Notes: generated from the letters alone by a model not told the origin. Shown: positions 42,918-51,885, numbered from the stretch's first letter. The stretch is DNA of 64,000 bases from Brevundimonas vesicularis (GCF_027886425.1 NZ_CP115671.1:62001-126000), one strand, 5' to 3'. Made by a program: numbers and translations.

Positions 42918-43973
42918 TCAACCCTGCTCGAACAACTTGTTCCAGCGGCGCTTGTCGCGGCTTTTCCAAGCGCCGCGGTGGTAGGCGTCGGAGCCGATCA
43001 GGGGGACGACCGTGGTGGCCTCGGCGAAGACCATCTGTTCGTGGGTGGTCTGGACCTTGCCCCACGAAGCCGCCTCCTTCAGCGTCGAGGACGAGCAGGC
43101 GCCGTCGCGGACGTCAGCGACGGTGATCTGGACCGCATAGCGGTGCATCTCGGCCTCGACACCCAGGATTTCAGCGCAGACGACCGTGTCCTGGGCAAAG
43201 TTCTTGGGCACGCCGCCGCCGACCATGAACAGGCCGGTCACGCCGGCGGCGATCTTGATGTCGGTCAGTTCGCGGAAGTCGGCGATGGCGTCCAGCATCA
43301 GATAGGGCTGGCCGGCGGCGGCGCGTTCCTTCTGGTGTTTCACCAGACCAAAGCCGGCCGAGCTATCGACGAAGGCCGGGCAGAAAATCGGCACGCCCTC
43401 TTCATAGGCGATCTGGATCAGCGAGCCGGGCTTTTTGGCATTGCCCTCGCTCAGCCACTTGCCCATCTCCCAGATGAACTCGCGGCTGGAATAGCCGCGC
43501 GGCTCCAGCCGGTTGGCGATCTCCAGGATGGTGTGATCGCAGGCCTGGAGTTCTTCCTCGTCGATATAGGTGTCGTAGATTCGGTCGATGTAGTTGTCGC
43601 GCAGGACGTTGTCGTCCACCTCGCCGGCCGCCTGGTAGTGTTTGAAACCCAGGGCCTCGAAGAAATCCATGTCGACGATCGAGGCGCCGGTGGCGACCAC
43701 GGCGTCAACCATGCCGAACTTCACCATGTCGCGGTAGACGTGCATGCAGCCTCCAGCCGAGGTCGATCCGGCCAGGATCAGCCAGGGCGAGCAGTCCTTG
43801 TCCTCGATGGCCATCGAGAAGATGTCGGCGGCGCGGGCGGTGTCGCGCGACGAGAAGGACATCTTGCGCATCGAGTCGATGATCGGGCGCGCATCGAAGC
43901 TGGTGATGTCGACGTGCTCGACGACATTCTGCAGCAGCTTGGCCTTGGTGTTCGATTGAACGGGAGCGTTCAT
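42918..43973 (-). CDS. Deoxyhypusine synthase-like polyamine enzyme
   Basis: A 351-residue NAD-dependent aminobutyltransferase fold. SWGKVQ near residue 306 carries the Lys that in human deoxyhypusine synthase forms the covalent intermediate; ILAGSTSAGGCMHVYRDMV and GLFMVGGGVPKNF are NAD-binding segments. Bacteria lack the eIF5A target, so bacterial homologs use free amines: homospermidine synthases and a guanidino-polyamine synthase are known. The start at 43973 (MNAPVQ) is chosen. It lies 214 bases downstream of the ornithine decarboxylase gene on the same strand. Confidence 0.87.
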   Translation of the reverse strand: MNAPVQSNTKAKLLQNVVEHVDITSFDARPIIDSMRKMSFSSRDTARAADIFSMAIEDKDCSPWLILAGSTSAGGCMHVYRDMVKFGMVDAVVATGASIVDMDFFEALGFKHYQAAGEVDDNVLRDNYIDRIYDTYIDEEELQACDHTILEIANRLEPRGYSSREFIWEMGKWLSEGNAKKPGSLIQIAYEEGVPIFCPAFVDSSAGFGLVKHQKERAAAGQPYLMLDAIADFRELTDIKIAAGVTGLFMVGGGVPKNFAQDTVVCAEILGVEAEMHRYAVQITVADVRDGACSSSTLKEAASWGKVQTTHEQMVFAEATTVVPLIGSDAYHRGAWKSRDKRRWNKLFEQG

Positions 43974-44067
43974 TTCGGCGGTTTCCCTGTGATTTGAGCG
44001 CCCGTCGAACAAGCAGACGTGCCGGGACGGAGCGACCGACAGGACCGATAGACGCCCAACCATCGGC

Positions 44068-44177
44068 CGTCACCCTCGGACTTGATCCGAGGGTCGGACG
44101 TTCCGCCGCGCGTTCCTCGCAAGGAAGACGCAGAGGGGGCCGATCCTCGGGTTGAGCCCGAGGATGACGATTACAGG
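44068..44177. repeat. Pair of intergenic palindromes of a dispersed alphaproteobacterial type
   Basis: CCCTCGGA-CTTGA-TCCGAGGG (about 44074-44094) and ATCCTCGGG-TTGA-GCCCGAGGAT (about 44141-44165) are two hairpins with related arms, in opposite orientation, separated by a 45-base spacer. They lie between the ODC and DHS-like genes. They look like the CTCGGG-type intergenic palindromes of Caulobacterales genomes. Confidence 0.7.
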
Positions 44178-44187
44178 TGCGGGCGTC

Positions 44188-45453
44188 CTACTTCCGGCGC
44201 GACTTGCGCTGACCGGCCTTACCCTTGGGGCGTGACAGGCGCACGACCTTGCGGGCGTTCTCTTCCGCCGTGGTGCGCACGGTGGGGATGGAACGCGGAG
44301 CCAGACCGTAGAGCGAGGCCATCGGAGCGTCCTCGACTGCCGCGATGTCATGTTCGCCATAGCCGTTGAAGCCCGTCGACATGGCCACGCCATAGGCGCC
44401 CAGCATGCCGATCTCGATGAAGTCGCCTTCGCGCACATCGGCCGGCAGCCAGAAGGGTCCCGGCATATGGTCGATGGAATCGCAGGTCGGGCCGTAGAAC
44501 TGGAACGCCTTCAGCTCGCCCGCGCTTTCGCCGTCCCGAACCAGCTTGGTCGGGAAGGGCCAGCGCGAATGGGTCGCGTCGAACAGCGAGCCGTAGGAGC
44601 CGTCGTTCAGATACAGAGCGTCGCCCTTGCGCAGATCGACGCGGGCCAGGATCGACGAGCTTTCGGCGACCAGCGCCCGGCCGGGCTCGCACCACAGCTC
44701 GGTCGTTTCCGACACCGGCATCTCGTTGAAGCCGCGATGGATGGCGTCGGCGTATTCGCTCATGTCCGGCGGGACCATGCCCGGATAGACGGACGGGAAG
44801 CCGCCGCCGACATCGACGATATCGACGATCACGCCCGCACGGCTGATCGACCGGCCGACCTGGGCCATGGCGGCCTGATAGGCGGTCGGGCGCATGCACT
44901 GGCTGCCGACGTGGAAGGAGACACCCATCAGGCCATCCTTGACCGCCTGGCGCGTCGCCATCAGCAGGGCCGGCGCCTGATCCGACGAGACGCCGAACTT
45001 GCCCGACAGCGTATAGGCGGCGCCGTCGGCCGAGACGGCCATGCGCACGATCAGGTTCAGGTCGTCCGCGCCACTGGTGGCGTCGAGAATCTTGTTCAGC
45101 TCGTCGATGCAGTCGAGCGAGAAGGTGCGCACGCCGTGATCGAAATAAGCCTTGGTGATCGCAGACCGGCTCTTGACCGGGTGCATGAAGGCCAGGCGCA
45201 CGTCATGGCTGACCGAGCGAACCAGCTCGATCTCGGCGATGGACGCCACGTCGAAGCCGCGAACGCCGGCCTCGATCAGGGTTTCGACGACCCAGCGCGA
45301 AGGGTTAGCCTTCACAGCGTAGAAGACGTCGGCCTTTAGATTATCCTGGAACCAGCGCGCCGCTACGGAAACCGAACGCGGCCGCACGAGGGCGACGGGA
45401 CGTTCAGGGGACCGCTCACGGACCAGGTCCAGGGGAAGCTGATACGTGCGCAA
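44188..45453 (-). CDS. Ornithine decarboxylase (fold III, alanine-racemase type)
   Basis: A 421-residue PLP enzyme. FYAVKAN has the Schiff-base K48, HVGSQ and DVGGGFPS follow, EPGRALVAESS binds PLP phosphate, and YGPTCDSIDHM has the catalytic Cys and the specificity region of eukaryotic-like ODC. It converts ornithine (or lysine in some members) to putrescine. The start is TTG 45453 after an AGGGGG-like site. The C-terminal tail is strongly basic (KGKAGQRKSRRK). With the DHS-like gene it makes a polyamine pair. The symbol is left empty because ODC gene naming varies. Confidence 0.92.
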   Translation of the reverse strand: MRTYQLPLDLVRERSPERPVALVRPRSVSVAARWFQDNLKADVFYAVKANPSRWVVETLIEAGVRGFDVASIAEIELVRSVSHDVRLAFMHPVKSRSAITKAYFDHGVRTFSLDCIDELNKILDATSGADDLNLIVRMAVSADGAAYTLSGKFGVSSDQAPALLMATRQAVKDGLMGVSFHVGSQCMRPTAYQAAMAQVGRSISRAGVIVDIVDVGGGFPSVYPGMVPPDMSEYADAIHRGFNEMPVSETTELWCEPGRALVAESSSILARVDLRKGDALYLNDGSYGSLFDATHSRWPFPTKLVRDGESAGELKAFQFYGPTCDSIDHMPGPFWLPADVREGDFIEIGMLGAYGVAMSTGFNGYGEHDIAAVEDAPMASLYGLAPRSIPTVRTTAEENARKVVRLSRPKGKAGQRKSRRK

Positions 45454-45487
45454 TTCACGTAACCCCCTGCTAATTGTTAAACCCAGA

Positions 45488-45528
45488 CCGGCGTTAGCGG
45501 CGCAGACAGGACCTACGGGGTCCGCCGG
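45488..45528 (-). promoter_or_regulatory. Structured leader upstream of ornithine decarboxylase
   Basis: On the ODC strand, GGACC-N5-GGTCC forms an inner hairpin (45509-45523) and CCGGCG/CGCCGG (45523-45528 with 45488-45493) can close an outer stem. It lies 35-75 bases before the start. Alphaproteobacterial ODC genes are known to carry a conserved leader named speF; this may be it, but I cannot confirm its consensus by eye. Confidence 0.4.
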
Positions 45529-45682
45529 AGAGCGCGATATGGGGACGCGCGACTGTCATGTAAAGAGGTTTTTTCGTGGCGGGGCTTAGGTTTGACTGTC
45601 ACAAATCCGCTCTGCGCCCTCCACTACACGGTCCAGCGGCAACCTTGACCGTTCTGCGCCGTTGCGATGATCGGAGGGTTTC

Positions 45683-46912
45683 ATGAACCGATGGCTGTTC
45701 TTTTGGCGCAAGATGCGGCGTCAGCTGTGGGTGCGCGCCACGGCCTATGCCGTCGCGGGCGTCGCCGCAGCCTTGCTGGCCGCCGCCCTGGCCCCTTGGG
45801 TGCCGCAGGAGATGGCCGAGCGTCTGGGCGGCGAGTCTGTGGAATCGATCCTGACGATTCTGGCGTCCAGCCTGCTGGGCGTGGCGACCTTTTCGGTCGG
45901 CGCGATGGTCACGGCCTATACGTCCGTGTCGTCGGCGGCCAGTCCGCGTGTCGCGGCCCTGGTCACCAGCGATGACGAGACCCAGAAGTCGCTGGCGACC
46001 TTCGTCGGCGCCTTTCTCTACGCCATCGTCGCCGTCACCGCGATCAACGCCCATTATTACGGCCAGAACGGCCGGGCGATCCTGTTCCTGATCAGCCTGG
46101 CCATGGTGGGGCTGGTGGCGTTTCGCCTCCTGGCCTGGATCAACCGTCTGTCCAGCCTGGCGCGGGTCGGTCACATGATCGATCTGGTGGAGGCCCGGGC
46201 TCGCGAGGCGCTGGAACAGCGTCGCGACAATCCGTTTCTGGGCGGGCGCGGGGGCCACCTGCAAAACGGCGCGGACGTCACAGCGCCGGAAACCGGCTAT
46301 GTCCAGAATGTCGATCCCGACCGCCTGCAGGCCATGGCCGAGAAACGAGACTGCCAAGTTGAGGTGGTCGGTGCGCCCGGCGCCTTCGTACGACGCGGCG
46401 AGGTCCTCGCCCGGATCAGCCTGCCGGCCTGCGACAAAGAGGCCCAGGACGCCTTCTGCTCCGCCTTCGCGATCGGAGACTCGCGCTCCTATGATCAAGA
46501 CCCGCGTTTCGGCCTGATCGTTCTGGGCGAGATCGCCGCCAAGGCTCTGTCGCCTGGTATCAACGATCCCGGAACGGCCATTCAGGTGGTGTCGACCGGC
46601 GTGAGGCTGATGGACATCTGGGCCCGCGAGCGCGAGGAAGACGAGAAGCGGACCCTGCGCGATCGCCTGATGATGCCGGGCGTCTCCGAAGACGATCTGC
46701 TCGACGATCTGTTCGGCCCGATCGCCCGTTACGGGGCCGGCGACGTTGCGGTCGCCATCAGACTGCAAAAAGGCTTGAGGGCGCTGGCCTCGATCCCTTG
46801 TCTGGCCGCACCAGTCCGGACGATGGCCGATCAGGCGCTGGAGCGGTCGCGCGTCGCCATGCCGATTCCGGCGGACTACGCCCGGGTGAAGGGTGCGGCG
46901 GAACGCTCCTGA
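45683..46912 (+). CDS. DUF2254 membrane protein
   Basis: A 409-residue protein with four membrane helices in the first half (about 18-40, 55-80, 108-128, 133-152) and a cytoplasmic C-terminal half, matching DUF2254: SLLGVATFSVGAMVTAYTSVSSAASPRV and QDPRFGLIVLGEIAAKALSPGINDPGTAI are typical. The function is unknown. CGGAGGG stands six bases or so before the ATG. There is no obvious partner. Confidence 0.9.
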   Translation: MNRWLFFWRKMRRQLWVRATAYAVAGVAAALLAAALAPWVPQEMAERLGGESVESILTILASSLLGVATFSVGAMVTAYTSVSSAASPRVAALVTSDDETQKSLATFVGAFLYAIVAVTAINAHYYGQNGRAILFLISLAMVGLVAFRLLAWINRLSSLARVGHMIDLVEARAREALEQRRDNPFLGGRGGHLQNGADVTAPETGYVQNVDPDRLQAMAEKRDCQVEVVGAPGAFVRRGEVLARISLPACDKEAQDAFCSAFAIGDSRSYDQDPRFGLIVLGEIAAKALSPGINDPGTAIQVVSTGVRLMDIWAREREEDEKRTLRDRLMMPGVSEDDLLDDLFGPIARYGAGDVAVAIRLQKGLRALASIPCLAAPVRTMADQALERSRVAMPIPADYARVKGAAERS

Positions 46913-47018
46913 ACGGCTCGGGTCTGGACGAGATTGCGCCCGACGTGCGATTAGGACTTGCCCGAGCGCGATTTCAGCTTATTGCGGCGCCCCTTCGCCA
47001 TAGCCTCCTAGCGAGTTC

Positions 47019-47828
47019 ATGAGTTCATCCGCAGCCGCCGCCGCCCCTGGGCTAGTCCTGGCGCGTGACGTGTCGAAGACCTTCGGATCGCGAAAGGCGC
47101 TGGACGGCGTCTCGATTTCCGTGGCCTCCGGCGAAATGGTTGCCCTGATCGGTCCGTCCGGTTCGGGCAAGTCCACCCTGCTCCGCTCCATCACCGGCCT
47201 GCAGTCGATCGACGCCGGCGCCGGCACGATCCAGGTGTTCGGCGAGACCGTGCAGAAGGACGGCCGGGTCACCGGCGCCGTGCGCAAGGCGCGCGGCAAG
47301 CTGGGCATGATCTTCCAGCAGTTCAATCTGGTCGGGCGACTGAGCCTGTTCTCTAACGTCATGCTGGGCGCGCTGGGGCGTCTGCCTGGATGGAAGGGTC
47401 TGCTGGGCCTGTGGCCCCAGGCGGACAAGGACAAGGCCATGGCGGCCCTGCACCGCGTCGGCGTCAGCGACTACGCCGCTCAGCGCGCCAACACCCTGTC
47501 CGGCGGCCAACAGCAGCGCGGCGCCATCGCCCGCGCCATCGTGCAGGGCGCAAAGGCCATTCTGGCCGACGAACCCGTCGCCTCGCTAGACCCGGTGTCC
47601 GCCCGCAAGGTCATGGAATTGCTGGTCGAGTTGAACAAACGCGACGGCATGGGTGTGATCGTCACCCTGCACCAGGTCGACTACGCCATCCGCTACTGCG
47701 ACCGCGTCATCGCCCTGCAAGGCGGCAAGATCGTCTATGACGGCCCGTCCACGGCGCTGGACCAAAAGCGCCTGATCGAAATCTACGGTCCCGAGTTCGA
47801 GGACGCGTTCTGGGAGACCAAGGCATGA
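47019..47828 (+). CDS. phnC: Phosphonate/phosphite ABC transporter ATPase
   Basis: A 269-residue ABC ATPase: Walker A GPSGSGKST (about residue 47), Q-loop FQQFNLV, signature LSGGQQQRGAIARAI and Walker B ILADEPVASLD, with the PhnC-type insertion near LPGWKGLLGLWP. It powers uptake by PhnD and PhnE. Its stop and the phnD start overlap (ATGA). No phosphonate C-P lyase genes are in view, so phosphite, phosphonate or phosphate esters are possible. Confidence 0.93.
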   Translation: MSSSAAAAAPGLVLARDVSKTFGSRKALDGVSISVASGEMVALIGPSGSGKSTLLRSITGLQSIDAGAGTIQVFGETVQKDGRVTGAVRKARGKLGMIFQQFNLVGRLSLFSNVMLGALGRLPGWKGLLGLWPQADKDKAMAALHRVGVSDYAAQRANTLSGGQQQRGAIARAIVQGAKAILADEPVASLDPVSARKVMELLVELNKRDGMGVIVTLHQVDYAIRYCDRVIALQGGKIVYDGPSTALDQKRLIEIYGPEFEDAFWETKA

Positions 47829-48841
47829 GCCTGTCGCGCATTTCCCCCACCCGCCGTCTAATCGCTGCGGCCGGCGCCGCCGTCATGATCCTGGGCCTGG
47901 CGGCCTGCGGCGGCGGCGAGGACAAGAAGGCTGCGGGCGGCGCGCCCAGCGAGATCACTTTCTCCATCCTGTCCGCCGAAGGCCAGGCCTCGGCCGGCCC
48001 GCTGTGGCAGCCGCTGCTGGACGACATGTCCAAGGCCATCGGCGTGCCGGTGAAGCCCTATTTCGGTTCGAACTACACCGTCCTGGTCGAGGCCATGCGC
48101 GGCAACCACACCCAGGTAGGCTGGTTCTCGGCCAAGCCTGAGGTCGAGGCCATCGATCGCGCCAAGGCCGAAGTCATCGCCCGCACCGTCAACCGCGAGG
48201 GTCTGGACAGCTATCAGTCGACCCTGATCGTCAAGAAGGGATCGGGCATCACGCTGGATCAGGTCATGGCGTGCGGCAAGAAGTACAACTTCGGCATCGG
48301 CGACGCCCAGTCGACGTCGGGCACCCTGGCCCCGCTGACCTTCCTGTTCAATCCGCGCGGCGTGGTCCCCAGCCAGTGCTTCAAGACCGTGCGCTCGGCC
48401 AACCACCAGGCCAACGCCTTCGGCGTGGCGACCGGCGTGATCGACGTGGCGACCTCCAACAGCGTGAACACCATCTTCATGCGCAAGGAAAACCCGCAGC
48501 TGGCCGGCCAGATCGAGGAAATCTGGACCTCGCCGCCCATCCCCGAGAGCGGCATCGTCGTGCGCGAGGACCTGGATCCTGCGCTGAAGGAAAAGATCCG
48601 CAGCTTCTTCCTGACCTATGGCCAGGGCGAAGGCGCCGAGGCCGAGCGGCAGCGCAAGGTTCTGGCGGACCTGGAATATTCCCGCTTCACCGCCGCCGAC
48701 GACAGCTATCTGGACCCGATCCGCGAAATGATCGCCGACCAGAAACTGGGCGAGGCCCGCGCCAAGGGCGATACGGCCGCCGCCGCCGCCGCCGAGCGCG
48801 AGCTTCAACGCCTGCGCAGCCTGCGTGAGGTCCGGCCTTGA
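47825..48841 (+). CDS. phnD: Phosphonate/phosphite ABC transporter substrate-binding lipoprotein
   Basis: A 338-residue protein with a lipobox GLAAC (C28) after a signal segment, then a PhnD-type periplasmic binding fold: YFGSNYTVLVEAMRGNHTQVGW and GDAQSTSGTLAPLTFLF, which in PhnD/PtxB/HtxB carry the ligand-binding Tyr/Ser/Thr residues. The C-terminal 30 residues are Ala/Glu/Arg-rich. It is coupled to phnC upstream and to phnE downstream (TTGA overlap). Confidence 0.92.
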   Translation: MSLSRISPTRRLIAAAGAAVMILGLAACGGGEDKKAAGGAPSEITFSILSAEGQASAGPLWQPLLDDMSKAIGVPVKPYFGSNYTVLVEAMRGNHTQVGWFSAKPEVEAIDRAKAEVIARTVNREGLDSYQSTLIVKKGSGITLDQVMACGKKYNFGIGDAQSTSGTLAPLTFLFNPRGVVPSQCFKTVRSANHQANAFGVATGVIDVATSNSVNTIFMRKENPQLAGQIEEIWTSPPIPESGIVVREDLDPALKEKIRSFFLTYGQGEGAEAERQRKVLADLEYSRFTAADDSYLDPIREMIADQKLGEARAKGDTAAAAAAERELQRLRSLREVRP

Positions 48842-49650
48842 CCGCAGTCGCGTCTCCCGCCGTCGCGATTCCGGCGGCGCCCAAGAAGTCCGCCCTCGCC
48901 TGGGTCGCCGACGTCCTCGTCTGGGGCGGCGTCGCCGCCGTCCTGCTGTACAGCATCGACGCCGTCGATCTGGGCAACATCTCGCGTCTGTTCGCGGGCA
49001 ACGACAGCACCCAGCTGTTCGTCCACGACCTGCTGCGTCCCGACTTCAGCGACTGGAAGATGTTCGTCGCCAAGATGTGGGAGACGGTGCAGATCGCCCT
49101 ATGGGGCACCTTCCTGGCCGTGATCCTGGGTATTCCGCTGGGTCTGGCGGCGGCGCGCAACATCGCGCCCGTCTGGGTCGTGACGCCGGTGCGCTGGATC
49201 ATGAACCTGCTGCGTTCTGTGCCGGATCTGGTGATCGGCCTGCTGTTCGTCACCGCCGTGGGCCTGGGGCCTCTGGCGGGCGTCCTGGCCATCACCCTGA
49301 ATACGGCCGGGGTTCTGGCCAAGCTGTTCTCCGAAGCGGTCGAGTCGATCGACAAAGGTCCGGTCGAGGGCGTGCGCGCCACCGGCGCGGGCAAGCTGCA
49401 CGAGATCGTCTGGGGCGTCCTGCCTCAGGTCGCGCCGCTGTGGACCTCGTTCGCTTTGTATCGCTTCGAATCCAACAGCCGGTCCGCAACCGTTCTGGGT
49501 CTGATCGGCGCGGGCGGCATCGGCCAGGTGCTGTTCGACAGCATGAACGCCTTCGATTTCCGCGCCGTCTCGGCCATCGTCATCGTCGTCGTGGTCGCCG
49601 TGACCCTGATCGACACCCTGTCGCAGGTGATGCGCCGCCGCCTGCTGTAG
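48838..49650 (+). CDS. phnE: Phosphonate/phosphite ABC transporter permease
   Basis: A 270-residue permease with about five to six helices; the EAA-like loop EGVRATGAGKLHEIVWGVLPQV precedes the last helices, and RSVPDLVIGLLFVTAVGLGPLAG is typical of PhnE. The start is TTG 48838, overlapping the phnD stop. It completes the phnCDE operon; pstS-like follows after 91 bases. Confidence 0.92.
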   Translation: MTAVASPAVAIPAAPKKSALAWVADVLVWGGVAAVLLYSIDAVDLGNISRLFAGNDSTQLFVHDLLRPDFSDWKMFVAKMWETVQIALWGTFLAVILGIPLGLAAARNIAPVWVVTPVRWIMNLLRSVPDLVIGLLFVTAVGLGPLAGVLAITLNTAGVLAKLFSEAVESIDKGPVEGVRATGAGKLHEIVWGVLPQVAPLWTSFALYRFESNSRSATVLGLIGAGGIGQVLFDSMNAFDFRAVSAIVIVVVVAVTLIDTLSQVMRRRLL

Positions 49651-49685
49651 CGGCGGCGGTCCCTTTCGCAGGCCCATTCTCGGGA

Positions 49686-49703
49686 CTGTCATAATCCTCT
49701 GCT
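49686..49703 (+). promoter_or_regulatory. Partial Pho box before the pstS-like gene
   Basis: CTGTCAT (49686-49692), four bases, then CTCTGCT. The first half equals the PhoB repeat CTGTCAT; the second matches four of seven. It lies 39 bases before the pstS-like start, a fitting position for PhoB activation. Weak second half, hence moderate trust. Confidence 0.45.
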
Positions 49704-49741
49704 CTAAGCATCGCGAAATCGATGCTCAGGGAGAGCCTTGG

Positions 49742-50809
49742 ATGATCCGCACACTGAAACTGGCGGCTTCGGCCGCCGCCCTTCTGGCCCTGGCGGCCTG
49801 TGGCGACAACGGCGGGGGCGGCTCCGCCTCCGGCGCGCGCTCCGGCATCTGGGCGGCGGGTTCGTCGACCGTCTTCCCCTTCGCCACGCGGGTCGCCGAG
49901 ACCTTCGCGCGCGGTTCGGGCGGCGCGGCGCCGCGCGTCGAATCGCTGGGCACCGGCGGCGGCATCCAGGCCTTCTGCCAGGGCGTCGGCCCGACCACCC
50001 CGGACATCGCCAACGCCTCGCGTCAGATGAAGCAGTCCGAGTTCGACCTGTGCGCCAAGAACGGCGTCACCGACATCGTCGAGATCAAGATCGGCTTCGA
50101 CGGCATCGTCATCGCCACGGCCCGTAACGGCAACGGCTTCAACTTCGAACTGAACGACCTGTACGAGGGCCTGGCCAAGGAAGTGCCGGGCGCCAACGGT
50201 CAGTTCGTCGCCAATCCGGCCAAGACCTGGAACCAGGTCAACGCCGGCCTGCCGAACCAGCGCATCCAAGTCTATGGCCCGCCGCCCACCTCGGGCACGC
50301 GCGATGCCTTCCTGGAGCTGGGCATGACGCCGGGCGCCAAGCTGGTGCCGGCGGTCAAGGCGATCGAAGGCGACAAGGACCGGTTCGAAGCCATCGCCCA
50401 CACCCTGCGCGAGGACGGCGCCTGGATCGATTCCGGCGAGAACGACAACGCCATCGTCCAGACCCTGACCCGCACGCCAGGCTCGCTGGGGGTGTTCGGC
50501 TATTCGTTCCTGGAGCAGAACCTGGATACGGTGAAGGCCGAGACCATCGACGGCGTCGCCCCGACCGCTGACACCATCGCCAGCGGTGAATACCCGCTGT
50601 CGCGCAGCCTCTACATCTATGTGAAGAAGGCCCATATCGGCGTCATTCCGGGCCTGCAGCAGTTCGTGCAGGAGTTCCTGTCGGAAGGCGCCGCCGGCAA
50701 GGGCGGCTATCTGGCCGACCGCGGCTTGATCCCGCTGCCGGAAGACCAACTGCTTGCTCAGCGCGCGACCATCGCCGCCATGACCCCGATGGCCCGCCCC
50801 GCCAAATAA
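49742..50809 (+). CDS. Phosphate-binding lipoprotein, PstS type
   Basis: A 355-residue protein with lipobox ALAAC (C20), then a PstS-like fold: SGIWAAGSSTVFPFATRVAE contains the phosphate-binding SSTV loop, and GPPPTSGTRDAFLELGM the second TSGTR loop. It captures phosphate in the periplasm for a PstCAB importer not in this window. It lies directly after phnCDE, so both may respond to phosphate starvation. A terminator follows at 50810. Confidence 0.92.
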   Translation: MIRTLKLAASAAALLALAACGDNGGGGSASGARSGIWAAGSSTVFPFATRVAETFARGSGGAAPRVESLGTGGGIQAFCQGVGPTTPDIANASRQMKQSEFDLCAKNGVTDIVEIKIGFDGIVIATARNGNGFNFELNDLYEGLAKEVPGANGQFVANPAKTWNQVNAGLPNQRIQVYGPPPTSGTRDAFLELGMTPGAKLVPAVKAIEGDKDRFEAIAHTLREDGAWIDSGENDNAIVQTLTRTPGSLGVFGYSFLEQNLDTVKAETIDGVAPTADTIASGEYPLSRSLYIYVKKAHIGVIPGLQQFVQEFLSEGAAGKGGYLADRGLIPLPEDQLLAQRATIAAMTPMARPAK

Positions 50810-50842
50810 GGCGGAACCCGACCGCCGTTCCGCCCCTTCTTT
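50810..50842 (+). terminator. Probable terminator after the pstS-like gene
   Basis: Stem GGCGGAAC/GTTCCGCC with a nine-base loop and CCTTCTTT after it, beginning immediately at the pstS stop codon. The U tract is interrupted, so strength is uncertain. Confidence 0.65.
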
Positions 50843-50856
50843 CACCGGTTCGCCCC

Positions 50857-50879
50857 GTTGAAGCGCGAAGCGCTTCAAC
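50857..50879. promoter_or_regulatory. Perfect ten-base hairpin upstream of galU
   Basis: GTTGAAGCGC-GAA-GCGCTTCAAC has ten perfect pairs around a three-base loop and no U tract. It lies 51 bases before the galU start. As DNA it is a strong operator-like palindrome; as RNA a leader hairpin. Confidence 0.5.
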
Positions 50880-50929
50880 TCAAGCGCACGAGGCCGTAGA
50901 AGGGGCGGGATAGCTGTCAGGATGATTTG

Positions 50930-51808
50930 ATGACCACCACGCCCGCGCGCCTGCGCAAGGCCGTACTGCCCGTCGCGGGCCTCGGCACCCGGGTCCTGCC
51001 CGGCACCAAGACGACCCCCAAGGAACTGCTGAACGTCGTCGACCGGCCGATCCTGTCCTACATCGTCGAAGAGGCGCGCGAAGCGGGGATCGAGCACATC
51101 GTCTTCGTCACCGGTCGCTCCAAGGGCGCCATCGAGGACTATTTCGATCACCAGATCGAGCTGGAAGCCCAGCTTCTGGCCAAGGGCAAGACTGACATCC
51201 TGGAGATGATGAACGCCGAACTGGCCTCGGCCGGGGAGATGAGCTTCACCCGCCAGATGCAGCCCAAGGGCCTGGGCCACGCCGTCTGGTGCGCGCGCGA
51301 CATCATCGGCCACGAGCCGTTCGCCGTCATCCTGCCCGACGTCATCGTGGATTCTCAGCCCGGCGCCCTGAAACAGTTGGCCGAGGTCTATGCCGAGACC
51401 GGCGGCAACATCATCGGCGTGGAATCCGTCCCGGAAGATCAGACCCACAAATACGGCATCGTCGATCCGGTCAGCCGCGACGGTGCGCGCATCGTCATGA
51501 AGGGCATGGTCGAGAAGCCCGCCGCCGGAACCGCGCCGTCCAACCTGTCGATCTCGGGCCGTTACATCCTGCAGCCGGAAATCTTCGACCTGCTGGCGAC
51601 GCAGGAAAAGGGCGCGGGCGGCGAGATCCAACTGACCGACGCCATGGCGCGACTGATGGCGGACCAGAGCTTCACCGCCGTTGAATACGAAGGCGTCACC
51701 CACGACTGCGGCGACAAGATCGGCCTGTTGCGCGCCAACGTCGCCCTGGCCCTGAAACGCCCCGACCTGGGCGACGCGGCGCGCCAGGCGATCGCGGGCC
51801 TGCTGTAA
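50930..51808 (+). CDS. galU: UTP-glucose-1-phosphate uridylyltransferase
   Basis: A 292-residue enzyme making UDP-glucose for polysaccharides and envelope glycans. The nucleotide-binding LPVAGLGTRVLPGTKTTPKELL opens the protein; VDRPILSYIVEEAREAGIEHIVFVTGR and GHAVWCARDIIGHEPFAVILPDV follow. The ATG at 50930 is used; a TTG immediately before it is possible. Normal length. Confidence 0.96.
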   Translation: MTTTPARLRKAVLPVAGLGTRVLPGTKTTPKELLNVVDRPILSYIVEEAREAGIEHIVFVTGRSKGAIEDYFDHQIELEAQLLAKGKTDILEMMNAELASAGEMSFTRQMQPKGLGHAVWCARDIIGHEPFAVILPDVIVDSQPGALKQLAEVYAETGGNIIGVESVPEDQTHKYGIVDPVSRDGARIVMKGMVEKPAAGTAPSNLSISGRYILQPEIFDLLATQEKGAGGEIQLTDAMARLMADQSFTAVEYEGVTHDCGDKIGLLRANVALALKRPDLGDAARQAIAGLL

Positions 51809-51885
51809 CGCAAGGGAAGGCGGCGGGGGTTCCGGTTTACGCCCGCCCCTGCTAACCCTCCGCGCAAATCATCAGGAGACGAACC

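Noticed and set aside
49580..51703. Long minus-strand open frame across pstS and galU
   Set aside because: It spans two well-supported plus-strand genes and has no recognisable domain.
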